This document shows, one piece after another, positions 41,717 through 52,885 of a stretch of DNA of 64,000 nucleotides. Within the stretch, counting starts at the first letter, position 1. The number at the start of each line of letters is the position of its first letter. Both the position numbers and the translations under genes were made by a program. Below the pieces are notes generated by a model. It saw nothing but the letters and a program-made list of their open reading frames with translations. It was not told the origin of the DNA and did not search any database. The stretch lies in assembly GCA_963573385.1 (NCBI GenBank), contig CAUYLG010071329.1, forward strand, positions 164,210-228,209, given 5' to 3'. The DNA is from Cacajao melanocephalus (Eukaryota; Chordata; Mammalia; Primates; Pitheciidae).

Positions 41717-42538
41717 TGAAACAGGAAAAGTTCTTTTATCCTCCCTTGCAGGGTGTGTGATGGGGTTGTGGCTCGCTTCTTTGGTGACCCGCTGCTCAAA
41801 CCTCTAGGGGAACAAGCAGATGGGCAGGTTGTGGGGCTCCAATCCCACAGCAGTGTCTAGCGGTGAATGTTTACAGCTGAAGCCCCAGTGGGTGTGTATT
41901 ACAGGGTGCTCTTTCACTTTAGCTATCCATAGGCAGCTTGTGTTAGTCAGCTCATTTATACCCGCTGCCTTATCCCAAAGACAGAAGGCTTTCTGTATCC
42001 CGGAGCTTCTTGCCTTGGTGTACCGGAAGAATCAGATCACACATGAGTTTGGAGAATGAGTGCAAGGTTTTATTGAGTGGAAGTAGCTCTCAGCATGTGG
42101 GGGAGCCAGGAGAGAGATGGAGTGGGAAGGTGGTTTTACTCTGGAGCTGAGACTGCACAGCGGTTGGGCTCTCCTCTAACTGCCCTGGCCAAACTTGGCA
42201 TTGTTCCGCTGGCTGATGGCCTACAGGTCTGCCAGCGTCTGTTGGTGTGCTCTTACACCAGTGCATTCCTCTGACATCCAGCCACCTGCGTCTTTGTCTG
42301 CTGGTCTGTTCCTCTCGACGTCTGGCTGCTTGCGTGCATGCCCACTAGGGTCTCAGGTTTTTATAGGCACAGGATGGGGTTGTGGCAGGCCAGGGTGGTC
42401 TTGAGTAATGCAACATTTGGGCACAAAAATTGAAATGCCTGTCCTCACCTAGGTCCGTGGGCATAGGCCCAGGGGTGGAGCCATAGCCAGGGACCCACCT
42501 TTCTCTACCCAGCACTTCCCCACCCCCTTCCCATATCA
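41717..42538 (-). mobile_element. solo ERV1 LTR inside Tigger1
   Basis: On the minus strand the LTR begins TGATATGGG and ends TTTTCCTGTTTCA, about 822 bp, flanked by the 4-bp duplication ATAA (41713-41716 and 42539-42542), as for gammaretrovirus-like ERV1. It carries a TATA box TATAAAAA (42358-42365) and AATAAA (42069-42074), so U3, R and U5 are all present. No internal viral sequence remains. The family resembles the LTRs of the HUERS-P group, but I am unsure of the name. It has the same transcriptional sense as KRTAP23-1. Confidence 0.85.
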
Positions 42539-42542
42539 ATAA

Positions 42543-42793
42543 GACAACAAACTTAAGAAATAAAATGTGTGTATGTTATGACTGTTCCATCTAATGGCAT
42601 GCCCCTGTCTCTCTCCCTCTCCTCAGGCTTCCCTATTCCCTGAGACACAACAATATTGCATTTAGTTTAATCGATAACCCTAAAATGGCCTCTATGTGTT
42701 CAAGTGAAAGGAAGAGTCACATGCCTCTTATTTTAAATCAAAAGCTAAAAATGATTAAGCTTAGTGAAGAAGACAACTTTGAAAGTAGAAGAT
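42543..42793 (+). mobile_element. Tigger1 continuation, joined to KAP sequence
   Basis: Resumes Tigger1 at AGACAACAAACTTAAG and continues with CTGAGACACAACAATATTG, AATGGCCTCTATGTGTTCAA and ATGATTAAGCTTAGTGAAG. Homology stops near 42793, where KAP-homologous DNA of KRTAP23-1 starts. Only about the first fifth of Tigger1 is present. Confidence 0.85.
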
Positions 42794-42850
42794 CTGGCAG
42801 GGGCTAGACTTCACACATGAAGTCTGGGAGCTGGTGGGGTCCCAGCAGGT
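42794..42850 (-). pseudogene. untranslated KAP13-type coding relic 3' of KRTAP23-1
   Basis: In the same frame as KRTAP23-1, directly after its TAG, the minus strand reads TCWDPTSSQTSCVKSSPCQ. This is the next segment of a KAP13 protein. It ends at the Tigger1 junction and is now 3' UTR. Confidence 0.8.
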
Positions 42851-43024
42851 CTACTGACATGCCCTGTAGAGAGTGGAACCCAGCTGAAAGGTCCTGGGAG
42901 AGCAGAGGTCAGTGCTGTAGACCAGGTTGCTGGGGTAGGGAGAACCACAGGAGGAGCCTGGGTAGCCCAGGTAGCCCCCACAGGAGCAGGAGGAGAAGTT
43001 TCCAGAGCAGCAGTTGTAGGACAT
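42851..43024 (-). CDS. KRTAP23-1: keratin-associated protein 23-1, short form
   Basis: Single-exon frame of 57 residues, starting [20 protein letters not shown] and ending STLYRACQ, stopped by TAG at 42851-42853. Seven cysteines. The whole of it matches the N-terminus of KAP13 proteins (CCSGNFSS at 5-12, [13 protein letters not shown] at 31-43), and KAP13 homology continues in frame beyond the stop, so a Gln-type codon has become TAG. It lies at the expected place for KRTAP23-1, between KRTAP27-1 and KRTAP13-2. A TATA box 74-80 bp upstream and A at -3 support expression. The human protein, as I recall, is also short (about 65 residues) but with a different C-terminus. Whether this is a working hair protein or an early pseudogene is open. 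Confidence 0.82.
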   Translation of the reverse strand: MSYNCCSGNFSSCSCGGYLGYPGSSCGSPYPSNLVYSTDLCSPRTFQLGSTLYRACQ

Positions 43025-43097
43025 GTTGACAGGAGATGTGAATTCAGTTGAGTTGCACTGAGAAGATGCCCTGATACCCCTGCCTGTGTCCAGTGAT

Positions 43098-43104
43098 GTT
43101 TATA
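43098..43104 (-). promoter_or_regulatory. KRTAP23-1: TATA box of KRTAP23-1
   Basis: The minus strand reads TATAAAC 74-80 bp upstream of the ATG. Confidence 0.72.
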
Positions 43105-43265
43105 CCCTCACACTGATGGGCGTGATGCAGTATCTGAGACCTTCTCCATTCTTGTGCATGCGTTTTCATCAAATGACTAAGTAACCTAGGTTATAATTAT
43201 AACTCAACACATTCATTTGTCCTTAACAGAAGTTTAATCATCCTGGTTTATAGAAGCCCATTGGC

Positions 43266-43315
43266 TTCTCTCTCTGTCTCTTGTCTCTCTCTTACTCTCC
43301 CTCTCTGTCTCTCTG

Positions 43316-43364
<49 letters not shown>

Positions 43365-43375
43365 GTCTTTCTCTG
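43266..43375. repeat. (TC)n/(CTGT)n low-complexity tract
   Basis: CT-rich microsatellite with TCTG variants, about 160 bp upstream of the KRTAP23-1 TATA box. Confidence 0.93.
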
Positions 43376-43529
43376 CAGAAATAAGGTGTGGTTTGCTTTC
43401 CAAAACATTGGTCATGATACACATAGTGTCTCCCACCCCCTTTTATTTAGCTTGAGTGTGGGTATTCTGAGCATGGGAGTGCAAATTCTTACCGGCAATG
43501 TACTCCTAACAGTCATCAGCACCCACCCC

Positions 43530-43720
43530 CATTATTTACATGTTTTATTAAGCATTAACTATGTGCACGACATTTAAAAGTGTGTTATGATTTAATCTTT
43601 GCAAAAATCTTATGAAATACAAATTGCCATAATCAGTTTAGAAATGAGGCCATGGAGGCTTGAAGAAGTTATATAACATTCAGGTAATAAGTCAAACAAA
43701 TCATGGACCCCATGTCATCC
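43530..43720 (-). mobile_element. MIR SINE, reverse
   Basis: Contains TTATTAAGCATTAACTATGT, TTTAATCTTTGCAAAAATC and GGCTTGAAGAAGTTATATAA in inverted MIR order. Confidence 0.6.
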
Positions 43721-46153
43721 CACGTGTATCTGTTTTTAAGGCTAGCATGAACCACAATGCTATACGGACAATTTGTGAAGCTTGTAATTTCTGCTCCCAG
43801 AATCACATGGACAATTGAGTGTGCAGGTGAAAAAAAATTCATGGTGTTAATATTTGCATTTCATCTGATATGTCTACTTGAGTATTCTTACCCCTTTTAT
43901 GAATTCCCCAAATATAGCCAACTGAGGGGAGAGCTTCTTAATTGATTTTTGTTATCTTTTCAGTACTCAGAGTTACTATGGAGATGCTTCCTTACAAATT
44001 GTCTTCTATTTATCCTCTCATTCAGCTTATTCTCTTTAAGCAACTCATGTTTTATCCACCATGGAGTTGTTAGATTCTTTTTCAATGTGAGGCAGAACAG
44101 TCTTTGGCAAACACAAAATTTCACTGGGAATAATTGCTAAAAACGGGTATACCTTTAGTGAGTCGACTATCAATAAAATACATTTGCAAAAACTTGAATT
44201 TTGATAGAGTGCTGGCCTTTGCCAACTCAGTTGGGAGTGAGAAATATGACACCTTCAAGAGTGATTAATTTTACTTTTTGTTGAGCTTCTCTTGTTCATC
44301 CTTCTAGAAAGACAAAGCAACATAAAATTTACCATCATAGTAAGTAGTTAAAATTACCACTATAAAAAAATCAATGGTATAAAGAAAAGTCTTGGAATTA
44401 GAAATGTCTTTTTTTCCCCCACTTATTACCATATCTAACTTCTGCCTTAAACCATCTTTTAGAAATTGAAAAGCAAAAAGCTATTTATGTAATTTGATCT
44501 TTTCAAACTGTTTCATAGATGATTGTTTTTTGTAATCTCCTGTAGTATTTGCTTATCTGGCAACAATGGAATAGTTTGTCCATTGTTTTGCTTACAAATT
44601 TCAACGAAATGTATTGCTCATATTACAGCAAATCTCTTTGTGAAAGATGTACTAAAGTGGAATCATTTATGTCAAACTCTAACAGAATGGTGACAAGAGA
44701 GGCCCCAAAAATATCCTTATGCATACATGCTGTAACAAGACTTATCACAAGAACTTCCTCAAGATTGCAGTATTCCAGATAAATAGCTTCCAGGACAGTT
44801 TCCTAGCAACAGCTGTCTTTACCAATAAACAAAAGTCAACTCCTGCAATGAGCTTTTGACCTGTGAACCTTGTCTCAAAGCAGCTTACCTGACCGGACCT
44901 CTCTTTGTATTGAAAAACTTCTCTTGTGCCCTGATCCTGTGGATGTGCCTATGATCCATCATCCATCACAGTATGCATGTTCCTAGATTGCATTTCTCTA
45001 TTTCCAGTTAAAACTCATTTGTTCTGAAGAGCACGGATGAGTTTCTTTTTAGGTTGACACTTCTCATCCCTTAATGCCAAAATCAAACTCCTCATATCAG
45101 ACAGGTGTTCATCTAAACTAGACTTTAGTTCTTCAGGAACAAAGTCTCGCTATTTGATAGTCTAGTTCACACACACACACACACAGGGGAGAAATTGCAA
45201 GAGATGTGTTTTGAAATGGCTCATGCAGGATAAGTAATATTTCAGCTTCCAGGGCAATGACACATGTGAGAAGAACACGATACACAGAAGTTTCGTGGGG
45301 TCAGTGATGGTGCTTAGTCTTCTTTGACCTAATTCCTGGCACATCGTGGGTGTTCATCCATTATTTATATCAACTTTTTTAAACTTTCACTCCAGATAAA
45401 TGTATGCACGTGAAAATAATGTTTCTGCTTTTAAAGTTACCTCTAATTAAATGTGAGATTAATATTAAATATATCTTTTATAATGAATATATCCCCAAGT
45501 TAATCATAACCAGTAAGCCAAGGTCTATTAAGCTAGAGAGCCACATAGAATATGGATGGAGGATGGAAATTATGGTTTTAGTGTGTGGGGGCATTTCCTA
45601 AACAATTTTTATACTCCTTGTATGTGAATGTGCACTTACTCTCTTCTCATTACACAAGGCAGCAGGATCAATTAAACCATAACTGCTAAAGGTGTTCAGT
45701 TAGGTTAGCCAGAAGTCTGGGTACAACTTTACATTGCAGTAATATTTTAATTATGGACTCTTTTCATTTTTATTACAGACGCAAATACCATACACACTAC
45801 CCAGACATTTCTCTTAGCTCAAATTCTCCATCACAACCAGCTATATACCAATTTTCCTGAATCACTGTGACATCAGTCTTTTAATTAGTTTTCCTCTATT
45901 CCTGTAGGCATATCAGTGTTATTTAGGGGATGTCCAACAGTCTACTATAGCCACTATTATTCTCAGATATTTTATAATTTCTCAAACTCTACATAGTTTT
46001 TTAAAAGATAAAAATAACTGCAATTTTTAAAAATTAAAAATGTACATGTGTTACTTTTGGAACTTGGAATACTCATAAAAATAGATATCACTATAATTTT
46101 TTTCAAAAATTGAAATTCAACATATATGTCATTTAAGGCAATATGATAGTTTC
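43721..46153. other. intergenic, nothing firm
   Basis: AT-rich DNA with a short (CA)n at about 45169-45186. Region 44590-45050 may be an old repeat that I cannot assign. No gene was seen. Confidence 0.45.
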
Positions 46154-46440
46154 ATTTATTTATTTTGAAACAGGATCTCACTTCCATGGACCAGGCTGGA
46201 GTGCAGTGATGCACTCTTGGCTAACTGCAGCCTGGAGTTCTTGAGCTCAAGAGATCCTCCCACCTCAACTCCCAAGTAGCTGGAACTACAGGCATGCACT
46301 CCCAGATCTGGCTATCTTTTTTTAAATTTTTAGTAGAGATGTGTTCTCTCTATGTTGTCCATGCTTGAGCTCAAATGCCTGGGCTCCCTGACTCAGCTTC
46401 CTAAAGTTCTAGGATTACAGGCATGAGCCACTGTGCTAGC
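46154..46440 (-). mobile_element. AluJ-like, reverse
   Basis: Diverged inverted Alu from TTGAAACAGGATCTCACTTC to GGCATGAGCCACTGTGCTAG. Confidence 0.9.
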
Positions 46441-46861
46441 TTAATCCAATAGTTTTAAATATGAAGAGCCACATCTTCATTTAGTAAACTGGAAAACATC
46501 TCTCTAAGCATTTCAACATATTTAAATATATTCACTATGGATATATATATATATATGTATAAATATACTCATAAACTTTCAGAAAGGTAAAATATCATGG
46601 TCATATATATGTACTGAATTAGAAAATTTTGCCAAAATACTTTGCATCACTTCATGTCACCTTTTTATAAAGCTGTTTGGACTGAAAGTGCTTTCATAGA
46701 TTTCACACTAATGCTTCATAGCATGTTTATGACATAGTTGAAGGAGCTATAATCATAGAATAATAATTTGTCATCTGAGGAAAGGATATCATGCAGTCAG
46801 AAAGATGCGAGCTTGGGATTGGAATGCAAGTCTTTGACTCTGAGTCCAATTCTTTCTTTCA

Positions 46862-46940
46862 TTAGGCTGGTGCAAAAGTAACTGTGACTTTTGACATTAA
46901 AAGTAATTGCAGAAAATATAATTACTTTTGCACCTTACCG
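46862..46940. mobile_element. MADE1 mariner-derived palindromic element
   Basis: About 78 bp with terminal inverted repeats: TTAGGCTGGTGCAAAAGTAA on the left and, inverted, GGTGCAAAAGTAATTATA on the right. This is a standard MADE1. Such elements are the source of the miR-548 family, so the transcript could fold as a hairpin. Confidence 0.9.
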
Positions 46941-46944
46941 GGTG

Positions 46945-47389
46945 CAAATACATGAACCTTAAGAATAATTGCATATTCTCTTCACCTTGTATTTCCATAA
47001 ACATGTTTCTCTATCACGCATCTCATATTTGTACATATAACTCATTTGAAATTTTGGAGCTCCATTACTTTGATTATATCAACATGTTCATTTTAAAAAT
47101 CAAAATATCTTAAGAAAATAAAAAATAAAAATCAAAATATCTTACAAATTTCAGCGCTTCAAGTCATCCTCATCATATGTTCTCAATCTATACCACAAGC
47201 AGAACTGCCTTTGAAGTCTTCCTCAATTGTTTTTATTTCTCTTTCCAATTGCTTCATTCTCATTCATTCTAATGGTTCTTTCATTCTCAGCCTTATAACC
47301 ATCCTAAATCTTCTTCAATCCAAAAAATTTAAATAGTGCCACTTTCTCCATGACTATATAGCTCTTCTTATTTTATATCGGAATTATCG
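46945..47389. other. intergenic, possible L2 relic
   Basis: CT-rich 47170-47340 has an L2-like texture. No gene was seen. Confidence 0.4.
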
Positions 47390-47406
47390 AAAGAGGCATG
47401 CCATAG

Positions 47407-47694
47407 GGCCAGGTGCGGTAGCTCAGGTCTGTAATCCTAGCACTTAGGGAGGCTGAGGCAGGCGAATCACAAGGTCAGGAGTTCAAGACCAGCCTGGCCA
47501 ACATGGTGAAACCCTGTCTCTACTAAAAATACAAAAACTTAGCTTGGCATGGTGGCAAGCATCTGTAATCCCAGGTACTCAGGAGGCTGAGGCAGGAGAA
47601 TCTCTTGAACCCACGGGCGGAGTTTGCAGTGAGCCGGGATCGCACTGCCCTCCAGCCTGGGCAGCGGTAGGAGACTCCATCTCAAAAAAAAAAA
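47407..47694 (+). mobile_element. Alu (AluS-like) with target-site duplication
   Basis: Forward copy beginning GGCCAGGTGCGGTAGCTC, ending in poly-A. Flanked by near-identical repeats at 47390-47406 and 47706-47722 starting AAAGAGGCA. Confidence 0.94.
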
Positions 47695-47814
47695 GGAAGA
47701 AGAGAAAAGAGGCAGCCATCAGTTTGTCAGCTACCTCACTTTTCATTTTATTTTCAATAACTGATATGGGTAGATTTTGTGTTTTCACCCAATTCTCATT
47801 TTGAATTATAATCA

Positions 47815-48078
47815 CAGTAATCCCCACAATCCCCATGTGTCAAGGGAAAGACCAGGTGGAGGCTTATAAGGGGCTCTTCCCCTTTCACTAGGCACTTCTC
47901 CTCTCTGTAGTCTTGTGAAGAAGGTGCCTTGCTTCCCCTTTGCCTTCCACCATGATTGTAAGTGTACTGAGGTCTCCCTAGCCATGCTGAACTGTGAGTC
48001 AATTCAACCTCTTTCCTTTCTAAATTACCCAGTCTTGAACAGTTCTTTAAAGCAGTATGAAAATGGACTACTACTACA
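47815..48078 (+). mobile_element. MaLR LTR fragment (MST/THE1-like)
   Basis: 3' two-thirds of an LTR: CACCATGATTGTAAGTGTAC, AACCTCTTTCCTTTCTAAAT, TACCCAGTCTTGAACAG, GAAAATGGACTACTACTA. The 5' end is missing. Confidence 0.75.
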
Positions 48079-48309
48079 ATTACCATCTTGTTTCTGTCTT
48101 ATTTAAAACTCTTCTGGAATTGCTCTGATGTGGTCGGTGCTGCCAAACATGGTGTACATTTTTAGGACGATCCCATGTGAATATTTAACCATATTCAGTA
48201 TACAGGTGACTATGTCCTTAATCTTAAATCATGTTCATCTATATACTTGCATGATATTACAGTTCTAGTCTTCTATCTAACTTTCACCTACTTCTTTGTT
48301 ACTGTTAGT

Positions 48310-48740
48310 TGGATTTCTTTCATGGTATTCCTTAAGACTTGGTGCTGATCTCTGGACACATTCTCTCTATAGAGGCAACACCTCCCTTCCATGGCTTCAA
48401 ACACCACCCATTTTCTGTGACATTCAAATATCCAAATTATCTTTCTGGTCTGTGTCCTTTTTCTTTCTTAATTCTGGACCTAAATATACAAGTACTTCTT
48501 GCCATTCCACTTAAAGGTTTCATAGTGGTGTTAAACTTTTATGTGTATGACACTGAACTTCTGCTCTTCTCTAGTGAGGCAGAAATATTTTTTCTATCCT
48601 ATTAGTAAACAGCATTTTCCACCCATCTAATTGTTTAACTCAGACAATTTAGAATCCTTGTAACATATGCAATCTACCCTGAGCATTGTCCATTTTCTTT
48701 CCCAAATTTGTCTTACATCTATCCAGTCCTCTTACTGTTT
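48310..48740 (+). mobile_element. L2 LINE fragment
   Basis: Forward L2 landmarks in order: CCTTAAGACTTGGTGCTGAT, CCATGGCTTCAAACACCACC, then GACACTGAACTTCTGCTC. Confidence 0.65.
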
Positions 48741-48749
48741 TCTGTGTAC

Positions 48750-48970
48750 TGCAGGATTTCTCACCCTTGGTACCATAGGTATTTGGGGCTAGATAGGTTT
48801 TTTTGTTGTTGTGGGGAGATATCCTGTACATTGCAAGATGGCTGGCAGTATTCTTGACCTCCACCCACTCGATGCCAGTAGCACACCTCCCTCTTAAAAT
48901 TACAATTAAGAATGTCTCTGAAAATTGCCTGGAGGAGAGAGCAAAGTTAGCCCTGGAGGAAAAGCATTAC
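48750..48970. mobile_element. hAT-type (MER1 group) nonautonomous DNA transposon
   Basis: Contains GTATTTGGGGCTAGATAGG, ATATCCTGTACATTGCAAGA and CCACCCACTCGATGCCAGTA, a familiar primate MER element. The exact subfamily is not certain. Confidence 0.6.
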
Positions 48971-49037
48971 CCTAGTCCAATCCTCCTTTCTTGGTGGAGC
49001 AACTGAAAAGGATGTCAAGATTGTCTGCCTCTTTAAA

Positions 49038-49232
49038 AAAAAAAAAAAAAAAAAAAGTTGTCTCCTCCATTCTTTCCTCTACACCCCTGATTGACTTTTC
49101 TTCCTTCCTCCTTCCTTCCTTCCTTCCTTCCTTCCTTCCTTCCTTCCTTCCTTCCTTCCTTTCTTTTTCTTTCTTTCTTTCTTTTTTTCTTTCTTTCTCT
49201 CCTTCCTTCCTCTTTCCTTTCCTTTCCTTTCC
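49038..49232. repeat. (CTTC)n microsatellite block
   Basis: A poly-A run at 49038-49056 is followed by a pure CTTC array at about 49100-49160, then TTTC-rich DNA. Confidence 0.92.
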
Positions 49233-49279
49233 ATTCCTTATTTTTCTGCTTTATCTGAAAAAAAAAATATGGTCATATC

Positions 49280-49560
49280 ACTCCCCTGATCACAACTTCC
49301 TGATTGATTTCCCATACATTGAGGATGAAACAAATCCTCTATATGATCTATAAAGCTGTGTAATTCAGTCCCTGCTCATGTCTCTGACTTCATCTTCGTA
49401 CAGTGTTCTTTCTCTTTCTCACAAACACACTGGTCTTTGTTCCACACTAAAGTATCTTAAGCTTTTTCATACTTCAGGGACAAACTCCTCTCTGCTTTGA
49501 ATGCTTTTTCTTCATCTGGATGAAAATAATTAAGCCTTTTCTCACCTCAAATCATTATAT
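49280..49560 (+). mobile_element. L2 LINE fragment
   Basis: Forward L2 order: TTCCTGATTGATTTCCCATA, GATCTATAAAGCTGTGTAAT, CACACTGGTCTTTGTTCC, TTCAGGGACAAACTCCTC. Confidence 0.65.
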
Positions 49561-52494
49561 CTCAAGATAAAGTAGGTTCTCCTGTTGCGATTTTTAAATT
49601 CTCTCTATACTTAATTCTAGTGTTAAAAAAAATATTTATTTCTTTGTCCTCTAGACTAGAGCAGTGCTACTCAAACAAACCAGTCCATGACAGTTCACCA
49701 ATTGGCTATAAGTTAAGTGTGTATATCAATACGCAAATGAATGCATGGCAATCTTCCTTAAGAAGTCTTGCATGATTATAAATTTCAGCTTAGGGAAATT
49801 ATATGTTTGGTAACATATCTGCTTTACCCTTTACCCTCATCTATAAACCACTCTTTGAATGACACATCTCTGAATCATAATCTCTAAAGAGGAGCTGGGG
49901 GGCAAATACCAACTGTGTTCTTTCCTATTTGACATTAAAGCTCAAGAGCAGTCAAAATTAATAGTTGTTGTTGTTCAATACTTAATGGTAAACTAGATAA
50001 TTACTGGATATATCACTGGTGAATATCTCCTATCTTATCCTGTTCCTAGACCTCTAAACTCCTCCTGGATGTTTTATCACAGTAAACTTAGAGGAGTCTC
50101 AACTGTCTTCTTAATCAGTACCACCTGGCCCAGACTTGCTTCTATTCCTTTGGACCCTATCTTGGTTATAATATACCACCTATTGTCTGGAAACAAGATC
50201 CCTGGGAGATATCTACGCCCTTCTCTTCCTTACTTCCCACCCTCAATCTTGGGTCAGCATGCTTTGCTATTTTAATCTTCAAACATGTTAGAGTCTTTTG
50301 GTTTCTCTACAGCTTTTCTGTCTTGCTCTAACTTAGCTCTCCTGCCTCTGCTATTGCAGGTGGTCTTCAGTGTGCCCTGAGCCTTCGGTGTTACCTATCT
50401 AAACCTTATTTCCTATGCATTTTTCAGATTTTTTTTTTCTAAAAGTCCATGTTGACCTTTGCAAACTCGAATTCGTTTTCCTAAGTACAATATTCAAGTC
50501 ATCCTATGATGTTACCCCTAATTATTTCATGCCTAGAATAATCATACACACATTTTATCTAAAAAATATGCCAAATTGCTTCAGCTAAGCTAAAGTCAAA
50601 GGTATAGGAAACAGGACAAGAGGCTCTGTTTCAAGAAGCTCTGTATCAGCAAAGAGATTCAGAACAGAAGAGGTGAAAGATGAGGATGGAGACAGATGGA
50701 CAGGACCCAGATTATAATTCACTCTGTAAGCTGTGGTGGGGATTTGGATATTCTTCTATGGTCCAAAAATCTCTGAAAACCAAAAACTTTTTAAAGAATC
50801 AACTTGTTGGTAAAAGATGACATTTAGATGGAATCTCATGGCTCAAACGAATGAAAATTATACATATTCATGTTTTCCCTGCTTTGTGCGGGTATCTTTA
50901 TGTTGTGCTTCAGAAATAAATTATTTTTTTATTATGGGGTGTTGTCTTAGATTCTACTTGGGGTATTCTATAATGTACAGTTTGTCTACTCTACTATCTT
51001 TCTAAGATGCAGAAATCTCTGGATTCTAACATTCATCTTACCCCATTGATTCCGTAAGACAAAGTGAATATACAACAAAAATAAAACATTGACAGATAAA
51101 TAAATATATAGATAACTAGATCAAATTTACCTCCTAGAAAATGACTCTGGCTACAGAACAAACAATGGATTGAAAGGTAGTTTAAGAGTAAGAGTGGGCC
51201 CTGGGGTTCAAATTTGGGAAATATGATCCAATAGACTATATTCTTAACTATAATGCTCAACTGCCTCACATAAGTATACTTATTAAAGTCATAAAAATAT
51301 GTAGAATGAACTGGGAAGGGGGCCTAGGATGGTACCCTGATAAAACTTTACATTTAAGGATTGGCAAAGGAAGGGGAGTCCACAAAAGACTGAGGAGGTA
51401 CCAAAATTGAATTAAATGTGTTATAAATAAGGTGATGAAAAGTATCCAACATTGGCAGGAGGTCAAGTTAGATGTGTAAAATTAACCCTGGATTTTTAGC
51501 AACTCACTATTCACTATTAGCAGAGATCGTGTGTGTGTGTGTGTGTGTGTGTATTCTTAAACTTGGAAATGGTCACAATTTCAACAGTGCCTACTATATG
51601 CTAAAAAAAAAGTAAACAATTGTTAAACTGAACCATCCAGTCCAATTTTTTAAATATAGTAATGTGAAATTTGAAAGCTAGAGAGATTCATTTCAAGTGA
51701 ATTCAGCAAGCATGTAGTGAAGTGTAGGCATGTGAGAGGTGAGGACAGGGAGGTAAGAGATAGCCGTATCCCTGAAGGAGGAATGTCTCAATCTGTCTCT
51801 GGAAAATGAGTGGAAATATGTTAACAGAAGATAAGTGACTTTAGAGAAAGTGTGTCATAATCCATTAAATTCAATCACTTTTGCTGTTCTCTCGGACCCT
51901 GAAGCTACTATACAAAGCTAAACAGAGTCTTAAGTCCTTTGCATTTACATATTCTGAATTATTTTGAATCTTGTTAGTGTTTTATGTAGAAAAATAGTAA
52001 TTCTTGGATTATAAATTATTGTAGACCATAGGATATTTTTCCCTGCTTGTAGAAAGCGGGCTGTCCTTGTTCTGAGTTTACACATTACTTCTTACAAAAT
52101 CAACAGCCAAGTTATCCAAATAGTAATTCGTCATAGTAAAAACCATGCAACCCCAGTAAGCCAATAACTAAAAAACATTCAAGGAAAAACTGTTTATACT
52201 TGAATTCCTTAAATGATTACTTTATTAATTAATGACATTTCTGTCATATTGTATACTGGCAAGAGCACATGAAATAACCCCCTAATTTCTATTATACATA
52301 ACTTCTATTTTCTGATATTTGCATTTTTAATGTAGTTTCTCAATGTTGATCATTTTTTGATTGTATAATGGTAATAGAACCTTTCTCTCTAAGAGAAACT
52401 GAGTAGTTTGTGGTCAGCCAGTTCCTAAAACGGGGTTTGCAGAGATGAATATAAGGGAAAGCAGCATTTCCTGGAGGTGTATGAAGAGGCAGTA
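49561..52494. other. intergenic, mostly unclassified
   Basis: Possible L2 relic at 50060-50560 and a (GT)n array at 51529-51552. No gene was seen. Confidence 0.45.
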
Positions 52495-52885
52495 AACTGA
52501 TTTGTAGAAGTCACGCCTGTACATTGGTCTACAGTAAGTTGACAGACTTTTCCTAGTAGAGAAGTAGTTTGGATGGCAAGAAGCTGGGACTGTAATTCAA
52601 GCTTTGGGTACTACTGGATCTATAACGTAGGGATTGGAATCCATTGAATTCAGAGTCTAAAAACCACCCTGTGGTGTAAAGCATAATATATGGCTGCTGG
52701 GGGTCTTATAGCAGCTTCTCTGAGAGTCGTTACAGAGATCCATCTTGGTGGATGCTAGAAAAGCAGAGGTCAGTGGGGTGGACCAAGAAGCTGGGGTAAG
52801 AAGAGATGCAGGATTAGACTGAGTAGACCAGTAGTTCCCCAACTGAGCAGGAAGAGAAGTTTCCAGTGCAGCAGCTTAACTTGTG
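52495..52885 (-). pseudogene. KAP13/23-like keratin-associated protein pseudogene
   Basis: Minus strand homology opens with SCCTGNFSSCSVG and continues SSYPSFLVHPTDLCFSS, matching KAP13 and KRTAP23-1, but the ATG region is destroyed and stops interrupt it. A frame change gives LCNDSQRSCYKTPSSH, then another frame gives CHPNYFSTRKSLSTYCRPMY, the counterpart of the KAP13 C-terminus. The homology therefore spans the entire KAP13 length, unlike KRTAP23-1. The upstream flank resembles the KRTAP23-1 promoter, but its TATA box is changed. It sits between KRTAP23-1 and KRTAP13-2. It may be one of the numbered KRTAP13 pseudogenes, but I cannot say which. Confidence 0.85.

Noticed and set aside
41820..42404. 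overlapping frames of 64-79 codons
   Set aside because: They lie within the solo ERV1 LTR, which has no coding role. No viral gene is present.
42817..43029. 70-codon frame on the plus strand
   Set aside because: Antisense shadow of KRTAP23-1.
43234..43577. several overlapping frames rich in Ser/Leu or Arg/Glu
   Set aside because: Products of the (TC)n tract in all frames.
48991..49353. 120-codon frame on the plus strand
   Set aside because: A run of SFLP repeats encoded by the CTTC microsatellite, not a protein.
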